From assembly GCA_950106755.1 (NCBI GenBank), contig OX467083.1, forward strand, positions 20,765,029 through 20,829,028: a DNA stretch of 64,000 nucleotides, read 5' to 3'. Both the position numbers and the translations under genes were made by a program. Source of the DNA: Climacium dendroides. Lineage: Eukaryota; Streptophyta; Bryopsida; Hypnales; Climaciaceae. The notes below the pieces were generated by a model. That model worked only from the letters and a program-made list of their open reading frames with translations. It did no database searches and was not told where the DNA came from. Below, in pieces: positions 1 through 12,452 of this stretch (position 1 is the stretch's first letter; every line of letters starts with the position of its first letter).

Positions 1-456
1 CTATATGGTTCAAAAAGAGGAACATGGAAAAACAAATGTACTCTTATTGATGTTGGAAGTTCCAATTGGTTAGTGATAAGATTGATTTGTTTGAGAATTT
101 GAAATGGCCTTAGTCGATGATAGTCTAATTTGTTATAATTGAGTAGTCTTGATATTGTACCAAATGAGACAAACTTTATCACCTTGGCAGATAATCTATG
201 AATTATCTACCAAGGTCAATTGTAAAATTCAATATTGATGGTGAAACATAGGTACTATTTTAAGACTTGATTTAAACGTTCTGTTTATTCATCCATTTGA
301 AGGAGAAAAATAGAAGAAAGATTAATTTTTACCTTTAAGGTTTTAGAAAGGAACTTTCAAAAATTAGAAACAAATTGTGATACTTAGTCAAATAAAATAT
401 CATCTGATAATCTATGATATTGATAATAGTGTAAAAAAAAGCCTTCCTTTTTTTCA
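1..456. other. AT-rich DNA, no feature seen
   Basis: No coding frame, repeat or RNA gene recognised. It may include decayed 5' sequence of the Mutator-like pseudogene that follows. Confidence 0.4.
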
Positions 457-492
457 TTGGTGATTGTCTTTTTTTATAGTGTTAAATGCGCC

Positions 493-3400
493 ATGCTCAA
501 TACTGTGAAAATTGTGCCTAGTATAGAGGTCATTGCCATTAAAAGTAATGATTTTGATGGTTCTTCACTACCATACAAACTTTTGAAACCTACTTTGTGT
601 CCTCTAATTCAAAGGCCTTCCACATCTTTCTCACCTTCTCTAGCCTTAGTGATACCATCCTCATCTTCTCGCGTGTCTTCTATTGTTCCATGTTTACAAA
701 AGTTGTGCCATATTAAGGGCTCTAGGAACCCGTTTAAGAAGGCCGACTGGGACTTAATTAGATTTTGTGTGGTGCAATTTGTTCCACCTTTGTATAATGG
801 TGACATAATTTTTGAATTACCTCCACTCAGATATCACTCAGTTTCTTGCTATCAAACTAAACTTCTCACTAGAATGGAGAAACGCTACAATGGTCACGTC
901 TGGTCAAATCTTCACACAACGAATATCAAGAATGGAGATGGCTTGACATTTTGTTTGTCATCTTGTGTGGGGCATCTTCACTGTGACAACCCAACTTGTG
1001 ACTACCTCACTCGTCAACACTATATAGCCCTCATCAACAAGACTGAATGGGATGGCTATTCTCCTATTCCATTTGAGGTTTGTGCTAATCCTCTATCTGG
1101 TTCAACTATTGCATACAAGATGTGCTCTATTGTTCCATCCTGTATTAGTAGTTGTTTTGCCAAAATCTACTATGTAGTTGGGGCCAAGGACATGACTCGA
1201 GCTTATATTTATTTTGGTACTCACTATCACCCTGTGAAAGATGGAGACTGTCAAGCATCCAAAGAAAGAATTTATTCTTTGATTTTGGACGAAATTGAGC
1301 AAAATCCATCTGGAACAAATTCTGCTATTATCTTAGAGGCAAGCAAGGAGTTCATTGGAAAGATGCTTCTTCAACATGAAGGAGCACCGCCTATCCAATT
1401 AGGAGTACATGAACTTATGCTGGTTCTCGAGAAATGCAAATTCATGAGCTCACCAAGTATTTGAAATGAAGTCACAATACTCAAGTACTTTTGCCATTTT
1501 GGAGTTATAGATAGCATCACAAAGCTCCATAGTTGTAGTAGTTGGGCTTTTGTACATGAAAACAAATTTTCCCGGACATGGATCTAATTCTGATAAAGTG
1601 TTTGTCTTTAAAATGCCGGAGATCGATTTTGGTAGTGGCATGGACTTGGTAATACGCATGCAACTTGGTGGTGACTTAGAAAGATGCCTAGATTATGTTT
1701 GATCATGTTAGATGAGTGAAGCATTAGACGACAATTGCGTGTCATGTTTATGACGCAAGCTACTGTCGTGTCATGACTATTGCAGTATGTGATATGCAAT
1801 CAGAAGATGTAGTTGTCCAACGCAACTTTTGGAAAAACTTAAATGTTGTGATGGGTAGATATGGACTTACATTAATGCCTTGCTTTAAAGGCTTCATGGC
1901 TGATTCGGCACAAACAAATTGGAATGTGGTATGAATGGTTTATAGAAATGGTGATCCAACCGATTCCATGCCCAATTGAGAATGTGCATGTTTATTTCAA
2001 TGGACTCAGTCAATGGAAAAACACACAAAAGTAGACATTCATGGTGACCTTCAAGATCAGCATTGAAAGTTATGCAAGTAGTATAAAGGTGTTAATTCCT
2101 TAGTAGAATTAGAAATCAGGTTTCATGCAATTCAAATGTAGTGGCATTCTTTTGGAGCTACAATTGAGGAGGGTTTTAGGCACTTGGAGTTATGGTTAGC
2201 ATTTTGGTACTTTCAATACAGATAGTAGGGAACATTCATGGACACTATAAGATTCTTGAATCCCCTATGTGTAGTTGATACCTTCTGTTTCTGAAGCTAC
2301 ATTTCATGCTTCTGTTGTTTCTTTTGGCCTTATTAATCATGCATTTCAGAAATACTTGCTCTTTTCAATTTGATGAGTTCTTCATGTAGGAACTCTAAGC
2401 CTAAACTATCAACCATTAAAACTTTGGTACTTTTTTCCAGTAATCCTAACCTATGCTCTGTGGAACAGGGACTATTTGAAGATGAATTTGCATAGGTTCC
2501 TAATTACAACCTTACTGAGACGGTCCATAACAAGTGGATGTAGCAGTTTGGAAAGCAAGGGTCTAATTTGTACGTAGCCACCATGGATGACTATGTTTGC
2601 GCTTTCATACAGATGGTTAGATATTACTAGTTTTTGAAAGGTGAGAATCTAGAAAATGGTCCAAGAAAAGAAAAACTATTGCTTTGTATTGCACAGAGTA
2701 TTCCCAACATATAGGTAACCCAAGAGTATTGAATGATGCCATGGCATCTATACCAGGTCTCGGAGAGTATTGTACTAGGGAGCCTCATTTTGAAGGCAAA
2801 GAAGCTTTTGGATCTGAGAAGCGAATGTCCAACCTTCCACCTGGTTTTGAGCATGATTCACATCACCCTGACAAAGTAAATTACTTCCAATCCCATATAG
2901 GAACAAGGGCCACCATAGCACCTGCATTAGTTATTTGCTTGAACAAAATTGCCGAAGAAGTGTGGCCATCTGTAGATGAAGACAATACAAAGTTATTAGA
3001 GTCATGTAATCCAATGTCAATTGATACAATAGTTTCAGCCTCTCAAGTGAAAAGCGTTCAAGAAGCTAATTGTGACGAGTCTCAATGGCATATTGCCCAG
3101 TTAAATAAAACATCTTCCAAGGCATATTTTGCATTGCAGGCCATTATAAAGAAGAAGTGTGTTGCGAAGATAGTACAAGGCAATAGAGCCACCATTGCAC
3201 CTACGTTCACCTGAAGCATAGACAATTATAGGAAGAATAGAATTGAGAAGATGCAATTTTTCTTCTGCAATGACAACATTTTGCATTGTGTGACAGGTTC
3301 ACAATGAAAATGGGTTCTCTCTAAACTTGAAGTGCCAGACATTTGGCTAGTGAAAGATGGAACTAGTTTAATGCCAAAAGAGATTTTGGATCTTCAAAAT

Positions 3401-3830
3401 GCGGGGTTCTGTCTTCCACAATGTGTTGAAATCTCCCCCTGCAAGCTATTTGGAAACTATGATATACCAGTTGATGTTTTAGGGGTTTAAATTACGGAGT
3501 CTCTCGCGGAGCATCCTAGTTTGCAGTCAAGCAAGAAGATTCAAGGGAATCCTAAAGCACCTACAATAAAATAAGCTAACCATTGTACTTCAGCCCTAAT
3601 GTTGAAGGCAATGGTTCATCAAGTAACTATGATACCGCACTTTGGCTTTGGGTGCATCATCACACATGACTCAAGTACACCTCCTGCCATTGAACAGTAC
3701 ATAGTCACTATAGGTTCATTTCCTAAATGCACTTGCCTATATTTCAAGGAGATGTCAATATAGGCTCTAGGAAAAAGAGGGCAATGGACAAATTGCAAAC
3801 ACTTGTACTTTCTGTTTGTTGGCGTCTGCT
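493..3830 (+). pseudogene. Decayed Mutator-like (MULE) transposase gene with SWIM motif
   Basis: A long coding trace on the + strand, broken by frameshifts and stops. The first ATG of the longest open part is at 493, and that part runs to 1464 (323 residues). It contains a GTHYHPVKDGD segment and the stretch EASKEFIGKMLLQHEGAPP. A second trace at 1800-2300 reads QSEDVVVQRNFWKNLNVVMGR, then GFMADSAQTNWNVV and LFQWTQSMEKHTK. A third at 2465-2650 reads EQGLFEDEFA*VPNYNLTETVHNKWM*QFGKQG. The C-terminal part has a CxC (3728-3736) and CxH (3794-3802) pair 22 residues apart with an in-frame TAG between them, which fits a SWIM zinc finger. SWIM fingers are typical of plant MULE/FAR1-type transposases; the family call is inference from that motif and the general layout. 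No terminal repeats were found, so this may be only the gene body. Confidence 0.6.
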
Positions 3831-5413
3831 AATTAGATGCAGAAGTAGATCTTTTTATTCATGCTCCAAGCTTTAGCTTTAACGAAGTGAAATGTCTTCT
3901 TTAGAGTAGTATCTTGAAGCTCAAATCCAATTAAGACATGAACATAGCTCTAAACTGTGGGCGCTAACATATAGCTAAACACCTTTGGGTGATGTGTTCC
4001 AATGGGGTTTTATTTAAGAAGTGTAGTGAGACTAAAAGGGCCACTATTCAATTTCAATTTATCCCATTTATGTTGTACTAGCAAGTGTTCTTGCTCGTCT
4101 TCAACCTTCTAGGATGATTAATGTATATCTCTCACCATTGAATGTTCATATAGGGCCGTTGATATTGTTAATGAATGAATGCCAAAAATTTAACAATGGC
4201 CTTATCCTGAACCCTGTCCAGTTCAATTGACCTTGCCAATATTCAATTTTTATAGCGAGGATGGTAGGACAACGGAAGAAAGTGATGCATAAGGTGACCA
4301 CCAAAAAATTGCCTTTTGGTACCGAAAGGCAACTCAAGGATCAAACAACTATGTACTGAATGGTTTTCTAAATTTGTGAATTGACCAGAACTTGCTATAG
4401 TGCATAATCCATTTCAAATGAGCACCACCTCATTTTTACATTTTGGCACTGTAGGGGGTTAACTTCTCATGCATTAAAGATGAATATTGATTATCTACGG
4501 TGTAGTTGCTAACACTGTTGTAGCACATAATGATTGGCTACAAGCTTGTCAATATTGCAACTAGGCCTTAGTTGTAAACCAAAGACCTATATGACTACGA
4601 CGGGTTGAACCCAATCTTCAAGTACAAAAGAAGTGGTAATTTTGTTTTAAGAAATAAAATTTGAAGCGAATATGGAATTGCCCTAAATATTATTTTTGTG
4701 CATGTGTAAATTTGTTCAACCACTATATCAACATTTTTAATATGCTAAAGTGCTTAAGTGGTAAGAAATGGATTGCCACCTTCATGCATTCTCACTCTAT
4801 TGCATAAAAATGTTAAACTAATCTTACACATTGCAATTACAATTGTTCAACAATTAGAACTCCAACGTTCAAGTAACCATTGAAGCACTTCAACATAAGA
4901 ACATCAGTGTACAATAGAATATGAAGATGTACATCCAACAATAAGTAATTTCTATGAAGCTTAGACTTGAAATCCTACATCCCAAATCTTGAATCCTAAA
5001 AATTTTAAAGGACATACAGTAAATACAAACCAAAGTCAATAGACAATGTTCAATACCACATTTCCTTGCAACCCTAATTGTATGCTCTTGTTTAACCCTA
5101 AAAGGATAAACTTGAGGTCTTAGACCCATAAGTATATTGTAGCATTAGATAATGGTTATAGGTTTATGGTCACATCTTAAATCCATGGTGGTAGGATATG
5201 ATTTGGGTTTTGGGACCACAGTCATAGGTTAATGCCCCCCTCTAAATCTACGGTGAAAGGATATATTTCTGGTCTTGGGATTATAGTCATAGGTACCCAT
5301 CCATATCCTATGTTTGCAATGAAACCTCAAGTTTGTGGTCTTGGATGCACGGTGATAGGGTCATAGGGCTACTACCATGGTCATAGGTACATTAACATAA
5401 GATTCTTGTATTA
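3831..5413. other. Intergenic AT-rich DNA with a weak local repeat
   Basis: No gene recognised. Between about 5150 and 5400 a degenerate unit of roughly 65-80 bp recurs about three times, each containing a variant of 'agtcataggt' followed by a 'ggatatg...gg' block. Confidence 0.4.
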
Positions 5414-5421
5414 TACTTCCC
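5414..5421. repeat. Left target-site duplication of giant hAT element
   Basis: TACTTCCC directly before the left inverted end. The mate at 23892-23899 is CACTTCCC, 7 of 8 identical. An 8-bp duplication is the known hallmark of hAT insertion. Confidence 0.75.
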
Positions 5422-5520
5422 CAGGGTTGTCATAACGGGCGAGTTAGGGTTGTCGGACATCCCGGACGGATGGGCAAACCGGACCAGACGGACGGACGGT
5501 CCGGACCAACTAGACGGCTT
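5422..5520 (+). repeat. Left inverted terminus and subterminal GGACGGA cluster
   Basis: Starts CAGGGTTGTCATAA. Within the next 85 bp are GGGCGAG, CCGGACGGATGGGC, ACCGGAC and tandem GACGGACGGAC. The right terminus carries the same words (CGGATGGGCGAG, CGGACGGACGAG, ACCGGAC). Subterminal clusters of this kind are where hAT transposases are known to bind. Confidence 0.7.
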
Positions 5521-5579
5521 TAATTTTTCAAAGTTGTGGAATTTTTTTGAATGACACGTCACCTCAAACAACGAATCCA

Positions 5580-5760
5580 GGGCGCGAACGTCACCGTGCC
5601 ACCGTAAGGGCGTGGACTCGTGAAGTCAGGGCGCAGACTTCAGCGTGAGCGTCAGGGCATGGACTTTAGCGTCAAGGCGCGGACTCGTACACTTAGGGCG
5701 CGGACTTCACCATGAGTGTGAGGGCGCGGACCTCAATGTCACAGACAGGGCGCGGACGGA
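5580..5760 (+). repeat. GGGCGYGGAC motif array, left end
   Basis: About eight copies or near copies of GGGCGCGGAC (for example at 5697, 5724 and 5747) spaced by 10-20 bp of variable CTTCA/GTCA-rich linker, in otherwise AT-rich DNA. This is the same motif as in the arrays near 10920, 11340, 15180, 15600, 19905 and (inverted) 23590. Confidence 0.75.
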
Positions 5761-6168
5761 TAATCAGGTAATGGTGGATTTTATTTATGTGTTCTACAAT
5801 ATATGTAATATATATATACATATTTTTTTTGAACAAGGTAATGACCCCACTGCACTTAAAAGAACCAGTAACTACAATATATTTTACATGATTGCACTCA
5901 CCAATGTTTCCAACATGCACGTCAAATACAAAAATGCAAAAAAAATAATAGTAGGTTGCAATGTTTGTGATAACCAAAACTGTTTATAAAATTCATGCAT
6001 TGCAAAGTACAATAACAATACAATGAATCTATACTTCCAAAATACACCCACTTTCTCATAGGTTATCTAAGACAATCCTTTGGCTTCTCGTCCATCTTTC
6101 TTCCAATTGCTACAATTCTCTTCAACTCTTAAAGACCCAAGATCTACCATCGATGCAACTCTATAACC

Positions 6169-9100
6169 TCAATTATTCAAACGACTTGACCTACGAACTT
6201 CTTGGGCACCTGGATCCGCTGCATTAGCATCTCGAATGACAACATCATCATCCTCAGGTGCCTCGTCATGGGCATCTTCGTTGCTATCATATTCATCTTC
6301 TGCTTCATCACTGTCTGTGGTCCAATGTCCTTCAACTTCCGAGTTTTCATTTCGAAGTTCTACAATAGTTTGACTTTGACTACGTTTGCGCTTCAACCTC
6401 TTATGTCGTTGTGCGTGGGAATCTTTTGCATCTAAATTTATAGTGGGCCCACCTGGAATTGTAATTGTTGGAACAACAAATGCCGGGGTTGACCCACTAG
6501 GTCCTGGTACGTATGTACTTAGGAACGGTTCTACCACCCTATTTGGATCTCTTGCCCCAATTCCGAGAAGTGGATGATTAGTAGGCCTTGATGATGATAC
6601 TTCTCCAATTTGTTGACCTTCTGTTTGTCCACAGCCTCTAGTCCCTCCACGGCCTCTAGTCCCTCTAGTCCCCCCACGGCCCAGCCCTTCCACAGCCTTG
6701 TTGATATTGCCCTACTTCATGATGAACGGAGGGCCGAGGAGCTATAGGTGGTCTACCCCCAGTAGTACCACGTGAAACACTTTGATGAGTCAAATGAACA
6801 TTGCCCACTGAGCCTAACCCTTCTTGAGAAGGTCTTCGGATGGCATTGGGAGTTGTTATTGAAGATGGGTCTACGAAATGTGGCGTTTGTGTACCTTGCT
6901 CTGAAATAGCAGGATGGCCTGCAATTGGAGCAAGTACACGGGCAAGGTCTTCTGCAGGGTCCACAAATGCAAAAACATCATCAGGGTCCACACGCTCTGG
7001 ATCAAAAGGCCTTCTCACATTACCATCCGGTTGATTTCTTGCAATAGGGCGTGCCACTCTTGCATTTCTAACGTTTCTGTCATGGTGTCCTTGAATAGTT
7101 CTAATGTTACGAGTTGATGGCCTCACTCCCGTAAGCCCTATATTGCCATCTCGATTGTGAGAAGATCCTCCACGATTTGGATTTGCATTCCTCTCCCTAT
7201 TTCCGTCGCCATCTTCATTTCCACCACCATTTCCATTTTCACCGCCATTTCTTGGAGGGAGGTTGTCATCATCGTCGTTGTTGTTATGGGAAATACCATC
7301 ATCGACGTTATCGTCATTTGGATTGTCGGTCTCTAAAGAAGACGACAAAGCTTGGACTTCAGCATTCCCTTCATTTTGAGGAAGTGGAGGTAAAGGATGG
7401 CGACGTGGATTGGATGGAATGGGTGGCCCCCAAGGACCCCAACGACCATGAAGGAGTTCCTCCTCTCCATCGTCATCATCTCCATAGTAGTTCCTCGCTT
7501 CCTCGAGGTGATCGGCTCCTCGCCTCCAAAGATCTAGGTTTGACGGATACTCTTGAGGGTTTAAATTGGCTTCTCCATCAACCTCTTCTTCTTCCTCTGC
7601 TTGCATTGCGTCGAATTCTCGATTGCGTTCATTCACCGGGATTGGACCAAGGGCATCTGAATCGGAATCCTTCGAGTATATATTTGCATCGTACCAACGA
7701 ACTGGATCGGCTCCTGGTCGCTGCTGAAGTACACGGCTATTGGTATAAATATATACCAATGACTCTGCCTTTTCGGGGGCTAATCACTAGAAAAAAAAGT
7801 AGGGTTTTGCGACTGCGGTTTGCGACTGGTTTGTAGTCGTATCGGACGTTTGCGACTTGGTGATATTCTGGAGTCCGCAGTCGCAGTGGACAAGTCGCAT
7901 GAGTTGCACTGCAGTCGCGAGGTTGTTTGTCATTCGATAGGCAATGGAGAACTTCGTCGATGAACTGCTGTGACGTGGTTGCTGATGTGGAAGTTATTTC
8001 ACTTATTTGTGTGCAATTGGTTTGCGACTAATGTGCAACTGGTTTGCGATTGACATACAACTGGTTTGCAACTAGTTTGCGACTTGGTTATAATTTATAG
8101 AGTTGTAGATTATAGAAATCTACAAATTGTAGAAATCTACAAAGTGTAAAAATCTACAAAATATATAAATATTAGAATTTCACTATCAAAATTCATTACA
8201 CAAGAATGCTATAACTTACCATTCTTATCTGTTCAAGCTGATGGTATTCTTGACAATCGATATGGGACAATTGAATCGATTTTCAGTCATGTTCTAGTTG
8301 CATTGCACTTGTTCTCTAGTTGCATTTGAATCGTTTTTTAGTTGCACTGTAGTCGGGCTCTAGTTGCATTATAGTTGATTCCTAGTTGCATTTGAGTCAT
8401 TTCTAAATTGCAATCTTCTAGTTTTTAGTTGCAGCCTGTAATCAGAGCGATTGCATTTTTCCACGGTGGACTCTACTTCGCGGATAGCTGTCCACATGGA
8501 CAACTGTGATGAATACTGAATGTAGAATACCTCATGTCAGTTCTTCTGTTACAATATCGTAACCCTATTCTTCATTTTCTAACTACTTTGCGACTACAAC
8601 TACATACACGTGAAATTTGGTGCAAATACAGAGGGCTACAGTCGCATCTCAGTTGTATAGGACACGTAGTCGCATCTCAGTGGGTTGCAACGGACACGTT
8701 TTTCTTCTAGTGAATCGATTTCGGACCTTATTGTGAACAAATGAATAGTTACTCCAATTCCTTTCACAAAAGTTTGCGGAACATGTGAGGGATAAAAGAC
8801 GTACGACAATTTTAGAAAGAGCCCGATCTCCAACCCTATGCCACCATTGGTGGAGAAGCATTTGTGTCACACAGATGTTGGGTGTCTCGGCTGCATTGTA
8901 TGGTCCAGTATCCTCTTCAAATTGTATTAATTCCGCCAGCACATCATCGAAATCCACACCCACTGAATCTGCCATCTTACGGATGACTTTGTACAATGCA
9001 CGTAGGGTAATTCCATCCACTCTGAGCGCCACATTATCCAAGAGGTATGGATTCAAAAGGGCCGTAGCGTAGTGTGTATCTTCAAAAGCCATCTCCCACC

Positions 9101-10636
9101 TTTCATTGAAAGATTCTTCCAAAGTGACTGCTATATCATCACGTAAGCTGAAAGGTGGTTCTCTTAAAGAATACACGTGCCCTCGCAAATTGTGCATTAT
9201 GAGCCACACCCGATCCATGGCTGGTTCTCGTCCATCAAACACACGCAAAGCCTTCAATACGTCTTCAGTCATGTACACGTAATTCATACATCGTTGCCAG
9301 AAGGCCACATCTTGAATGGTGTTTCTGACATTACGTGCAGCGGTAGCTGACTGCGGGCCATTTTGTTCGTTCCGTAAGGTATCAAAGTAATTTAGAACAC
9401 GTGGGTGGTTATTCAACCGCTCCAAGACTGCTCTGAGTCTCACCAGGCGCTGTAACATGAGGAAATTACAAGCAAAGCGGATTTCAGTAGGCACTACGAG
9501 TTGTAGATTCGGACTCAACTCACAGAAATCCGACATGGTCGCATGATGGTTTCGAATGAATTGGCACAATCTTTTTGCCCTGACAATCAAATCGGCAAAT
9601 TCTTGGATTTTGGCCCAATCTTCCAATATGAGATCCAATGCATGTGCCATGCAACCTTGCGCAAAAATTTGCGGGTATGTTCGAGTGATGTCTTACAATG
9701 CCCCAAGCATGTTTGCTGCATTATCTGTGCACACTTGTGTCACATATTTGGAACCCACCTTCTCAATGTACACTTTCATTTGGTCCGCTATGTAGCGCAT
9801 GGTTTTCTTTTGTGAGGTAGTATCAATCGATCCCAAAAATACATCACCTGTGGGGCATGACATCATTACATTCATGAGAGGCCTCCGATTGACATCATCC
9901 CAACCATCGCTACATATCGTCACCCCGTAGTGCTTCACAGCAAAACCAACCTTCTCCTCAATCTGCTTCTTGATTTGCAACCTCCTCGGTTCAATTAAAT
10001 TAGTCCTGAACTAATGGTAAGAAGGTGGACTATATTCAAACCTCGCCAATGAAGTTGCCTTCACAGCCTCAAAGAAGGCTGGATGCCTTACCACATTAAA
10101 TGGCACATTCGCTTCATAGAAAAAACTTGCCCACTTCTCATCCAACTCCTTCCTCTTTGCAATGTTGAATGCGTCCACCATACGCTGCTGACGTAATGAT
10201 CCAGATCTCGTAGAATTTGATGCAGCAAGGCTATTGGACGTTTGTAGGGTTTCATTTCCTTCTGAAACGTTTGCCCCTTCTTCGCTCTCCCACCATTGAC
10301 CCCATCCGTCACCTCATTTTCTGTGGCTTCACTTGAACTTGCAAGTGGAGTTGTTCTAGATGGCGCACTTTGAATTGATTCTCCTTCATACATGTCCCCA
10401 GGATCCATTCGTAGCGGGACAAAACCTGCACAATTGGCAAATCTATGGCGCACTACACGAGGCATACTTCGACAAATTGACCTCTCTGATTTTGAGCCAT
10501 ATCCGAAATGTGCAAAAGCATGCTCACGTTTGTAACTGAAGGTCCCAGCACAAAAAACACAAGTCACCTTCGTCCCATTCTCCGCAAAGTTTAGCCACGG
10601 TTCCCATTCCTTACTTTGCTTCCTTTGACTTGCCAT
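6169..10636 (-). pseudogene. hAT transposase (BED, DUF659, hAT dimerisation) with long acidic C-terminal extension, disrupted
   Basis: The chosen start is the ATG at 10636 (MASQRKQSKEW). Just after it is a BED-type finger (CVFC, then HAFAHFGYG). A frameshift near 10250 leads into a DUF659-type block (GVTICSDGWDDVNRRPLMN; VCTDNAANMLGA) at about 9980-9696. The catalytic core and the C-terminal dimerisation block (CSANFCERNWSNYSFVHNKV) lie at 9650-8715. A CACTA element (7785-8712) interrupts the codon after VRNR; the frame continues beyond it with APEKAESLVYIYTNSR. A tail of about 530 residues follows, rich in Asp/Glu/Asn. It shifts frame once near 6690 in a GRGG-rich stretch and ends RRSSRLNN. 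In-frame stops are at 10011-10013 (TAG) and 9693-9695 (TAA). In hAT elements this protein binds the ends and excises the element; this copy cannot be functional. Some of the breaks could hide introns. Confidence 0.85.
7785..8712. mobile_element. Non-autonomous CACTA element nested in the hAT transposase gene
   Basis: Ends are CACTAGAAAAAAAAG and, inverted, CACTAGAAGAAAAACG, flanked by the 3-bp duplication AAT (7782-7784 and 8713-8715). Subterminal DNA on both sides is full of short TTTGCGACT / AGTCGCA repeats in both orientations, the typical CACTA (En/Spm) pattern. No transposase is encoded. Insert plus one duplication is 931 bp, and its removal restores the hAT reading frame across the site. 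Confidence 0.9.
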
Positions 10637-10895
10637 TCTGTTCAGCCGTTCACAAATAATTTCAAATGTCTTCCTCCTCCTTTGTATTGAAGTTAAAAAG
10701 ACCAAAGATATACCGAACAAAGTATCAGTAACAACAGTTAGCGCTAATCCACTGCTTGAACTGATTTTGACATCACCTCAACAGCAAACTAGGGCCATTT
10801 GCCACCCAAGTAGACTCACAAGGAGCTCAAAATGAATTGAAGTCCAAGAGATAGAGGCCAGGTGACAAATGTGGGGAATGCTCGGTCTTCTTTTT

Positions 10896-11110
10896 CTATA
10901 TATACTTAGGGAATGCAGGGGCGTGGACTTCATCGTTGTGCGTGCCAACAGGGGGCGGATGCACAATCTGAGAATTTGTGAAGGACGTTCACAATGCACA
11001 CTTGAATTCTTGGCATCAGGGCGGGTATAGGAAGGTAGGGCGGGTACAGGAAGGTAGGGCGTGGACTTCAGGGCGCGGACTTCAGAACAAGGCGCGGACT
11101 CCAGGGCGTG
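10896..11110 (-). promoter_or_regulatory. Putative transposase promoter: TATA box plus GGGCGYGGAC array
   Basis: On the minus strand a TATATATAG sequence lies at about 10896-10906, some 260 bp upstream of the chosen ATG at 10636. Immediately beyond it (10918-11110) is a cluster of GGGCGTGGAC / GGGCGCGGAC motifs. The same TATA-next-to-array layout recurs at the other two genes of the element, so the array is probably a shared control region. Function is inferred. Confidence 0.5.
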
Positions 11111-12452
11111 ACACCATTACAGAAATGGGGGTGCGCACATGGGGATGCACTGAAAAGTAGGTTGACCTCCGGCATAGGATCCCTCCTTCCTATTTAATGG
11201 TCTTGAAAGATGGTGTCCCTCCTTTTCATGGAGAAAGGGAAACATTAAATGCTGACACACCTTGTTTTGGATTCCTCATATTTGTAGGGAGAGAAGTTGG
11301 TAAAGTTAAACATACGTTTTTGCTGAATGGGTTGTGTTAGGGCACGAACGCAGGGCGCGGACTCCTAAGCGAACAATTCACAGAGGCGGAGGAACTTGAA
11401 AGAGCACAACTGAATCACAGACTCCATGGCTTGGAGTTAAAATCAGGGCGCGGACTTGAAGTCAGGGCGTGGACTCCAGGGCCTGAACTTGAAGTCAGGG
11501 CGCGGACTCCAGGGTGTGGACTTGAAATCAGGGCGTGGACTTGAAGTCAGGGCGTGGACTGCAAGTCAGGGCGCGGACTGCAAGTGAGGGCGTGGACTCT
11601 AGGGCGCGGACTCCAGGGCGTGGACTTGAAGTCAGGGTGTGGACTCCAAGGCGTGGACGTGGTCGTCCAGCACAGGAGGCATGACTTTGAAATGCGCTTG
11701 GGCTTGGCATCCTTCAATCCATCCTATTCTTGAAGCGGGTGAACCATTAATTTCAGCCTCAACAACTTGTTTTGGATTCCGACAAGTCAATGAAAGCAAG
11801 AGACCAAATTAAGAGCTCCACGGACTAAGATTTGGAAGAAACTTCATGGAAGAGCATGTCCCATCGTTGTGGTGGAAAATGTTTCTCCTTACTTCTTCTA
11901 ACACTTCAAACTACTTTGAACCAACATATACTTTAGGGTGTAAAACAAAGACTCTAAATTCTTTGATTTAGGAAATGGTTAGAACACTTTGAGGAAATAT
12001 TTTGGAAATGTTTTGAAAATGTTTAGGCAATATTTTGAAAATGTATTGTACTCGATAAAAATCATTATTTTCCTATTTTTCTTGCTTCATTAATTAGAGA
12101 AATTTTTCTATTTTTTTACTCCAATCCTAAAATTCTTTTATTCCAACTCATTGTCATTCTTTTTTTTGGTGAATCATTCCCTGTCTATTTTTGTTGGCTA
12201 TATTCCTAAAACTCTTTCATCCTAAGTCAATGCCATTTTTTATTTGTTCCATCATTCCCTTTCCTATTTTTTCCATGAATTAGGAAAGCTCTCCCATCCC
12301 AACTCTATGCCATTCATTTTAGGTTGGATCATTCTCTCTCCTATTTTTTTTGCTTCAATCCTAAAACTCTCCCATTCCAACTTGTATTTTTTTTTTCTTT
12401 TGGTTGAATAATTTTTTTTTCTATTTTGTTCCTAAAACTCTCCCATCCCAAT
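11090..12452 (+). repeat. Internal direct repeat, copy A
   Basis: Matches 15350-16536 in the same orientation (offset about 4086 bp). From 11675 on the two are almost identical over roughly 780 bp; before that they differ by motif-array length and scattered substitutions. The copies diverge where the T-rich satellite begins. This indicates a relatively recent duplication inside the giant hAT. It includes a GGGCGYGGAC array at 11340-11670. Confidence 0.85.
11340..11670 (+). repeat. GGGCGYGGAC motif array, copy A
   Basis: Around fifteen near copies of AGGGCGTGGACT / AGGGCGCGGACT separated by short linkers such as TGAAGTC or CCAGG. It is longer than the matching array of copy B (15600-15745), so the unit number is unstable. 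Confidence 0.75.

Noticed and set aside
7177..7836. 219-residue plus-strand frame rich in His
   Set aside because: Shadow of the Asp/Asn-rich transposase tail on the minus strand; it also runs into the CACTA end.
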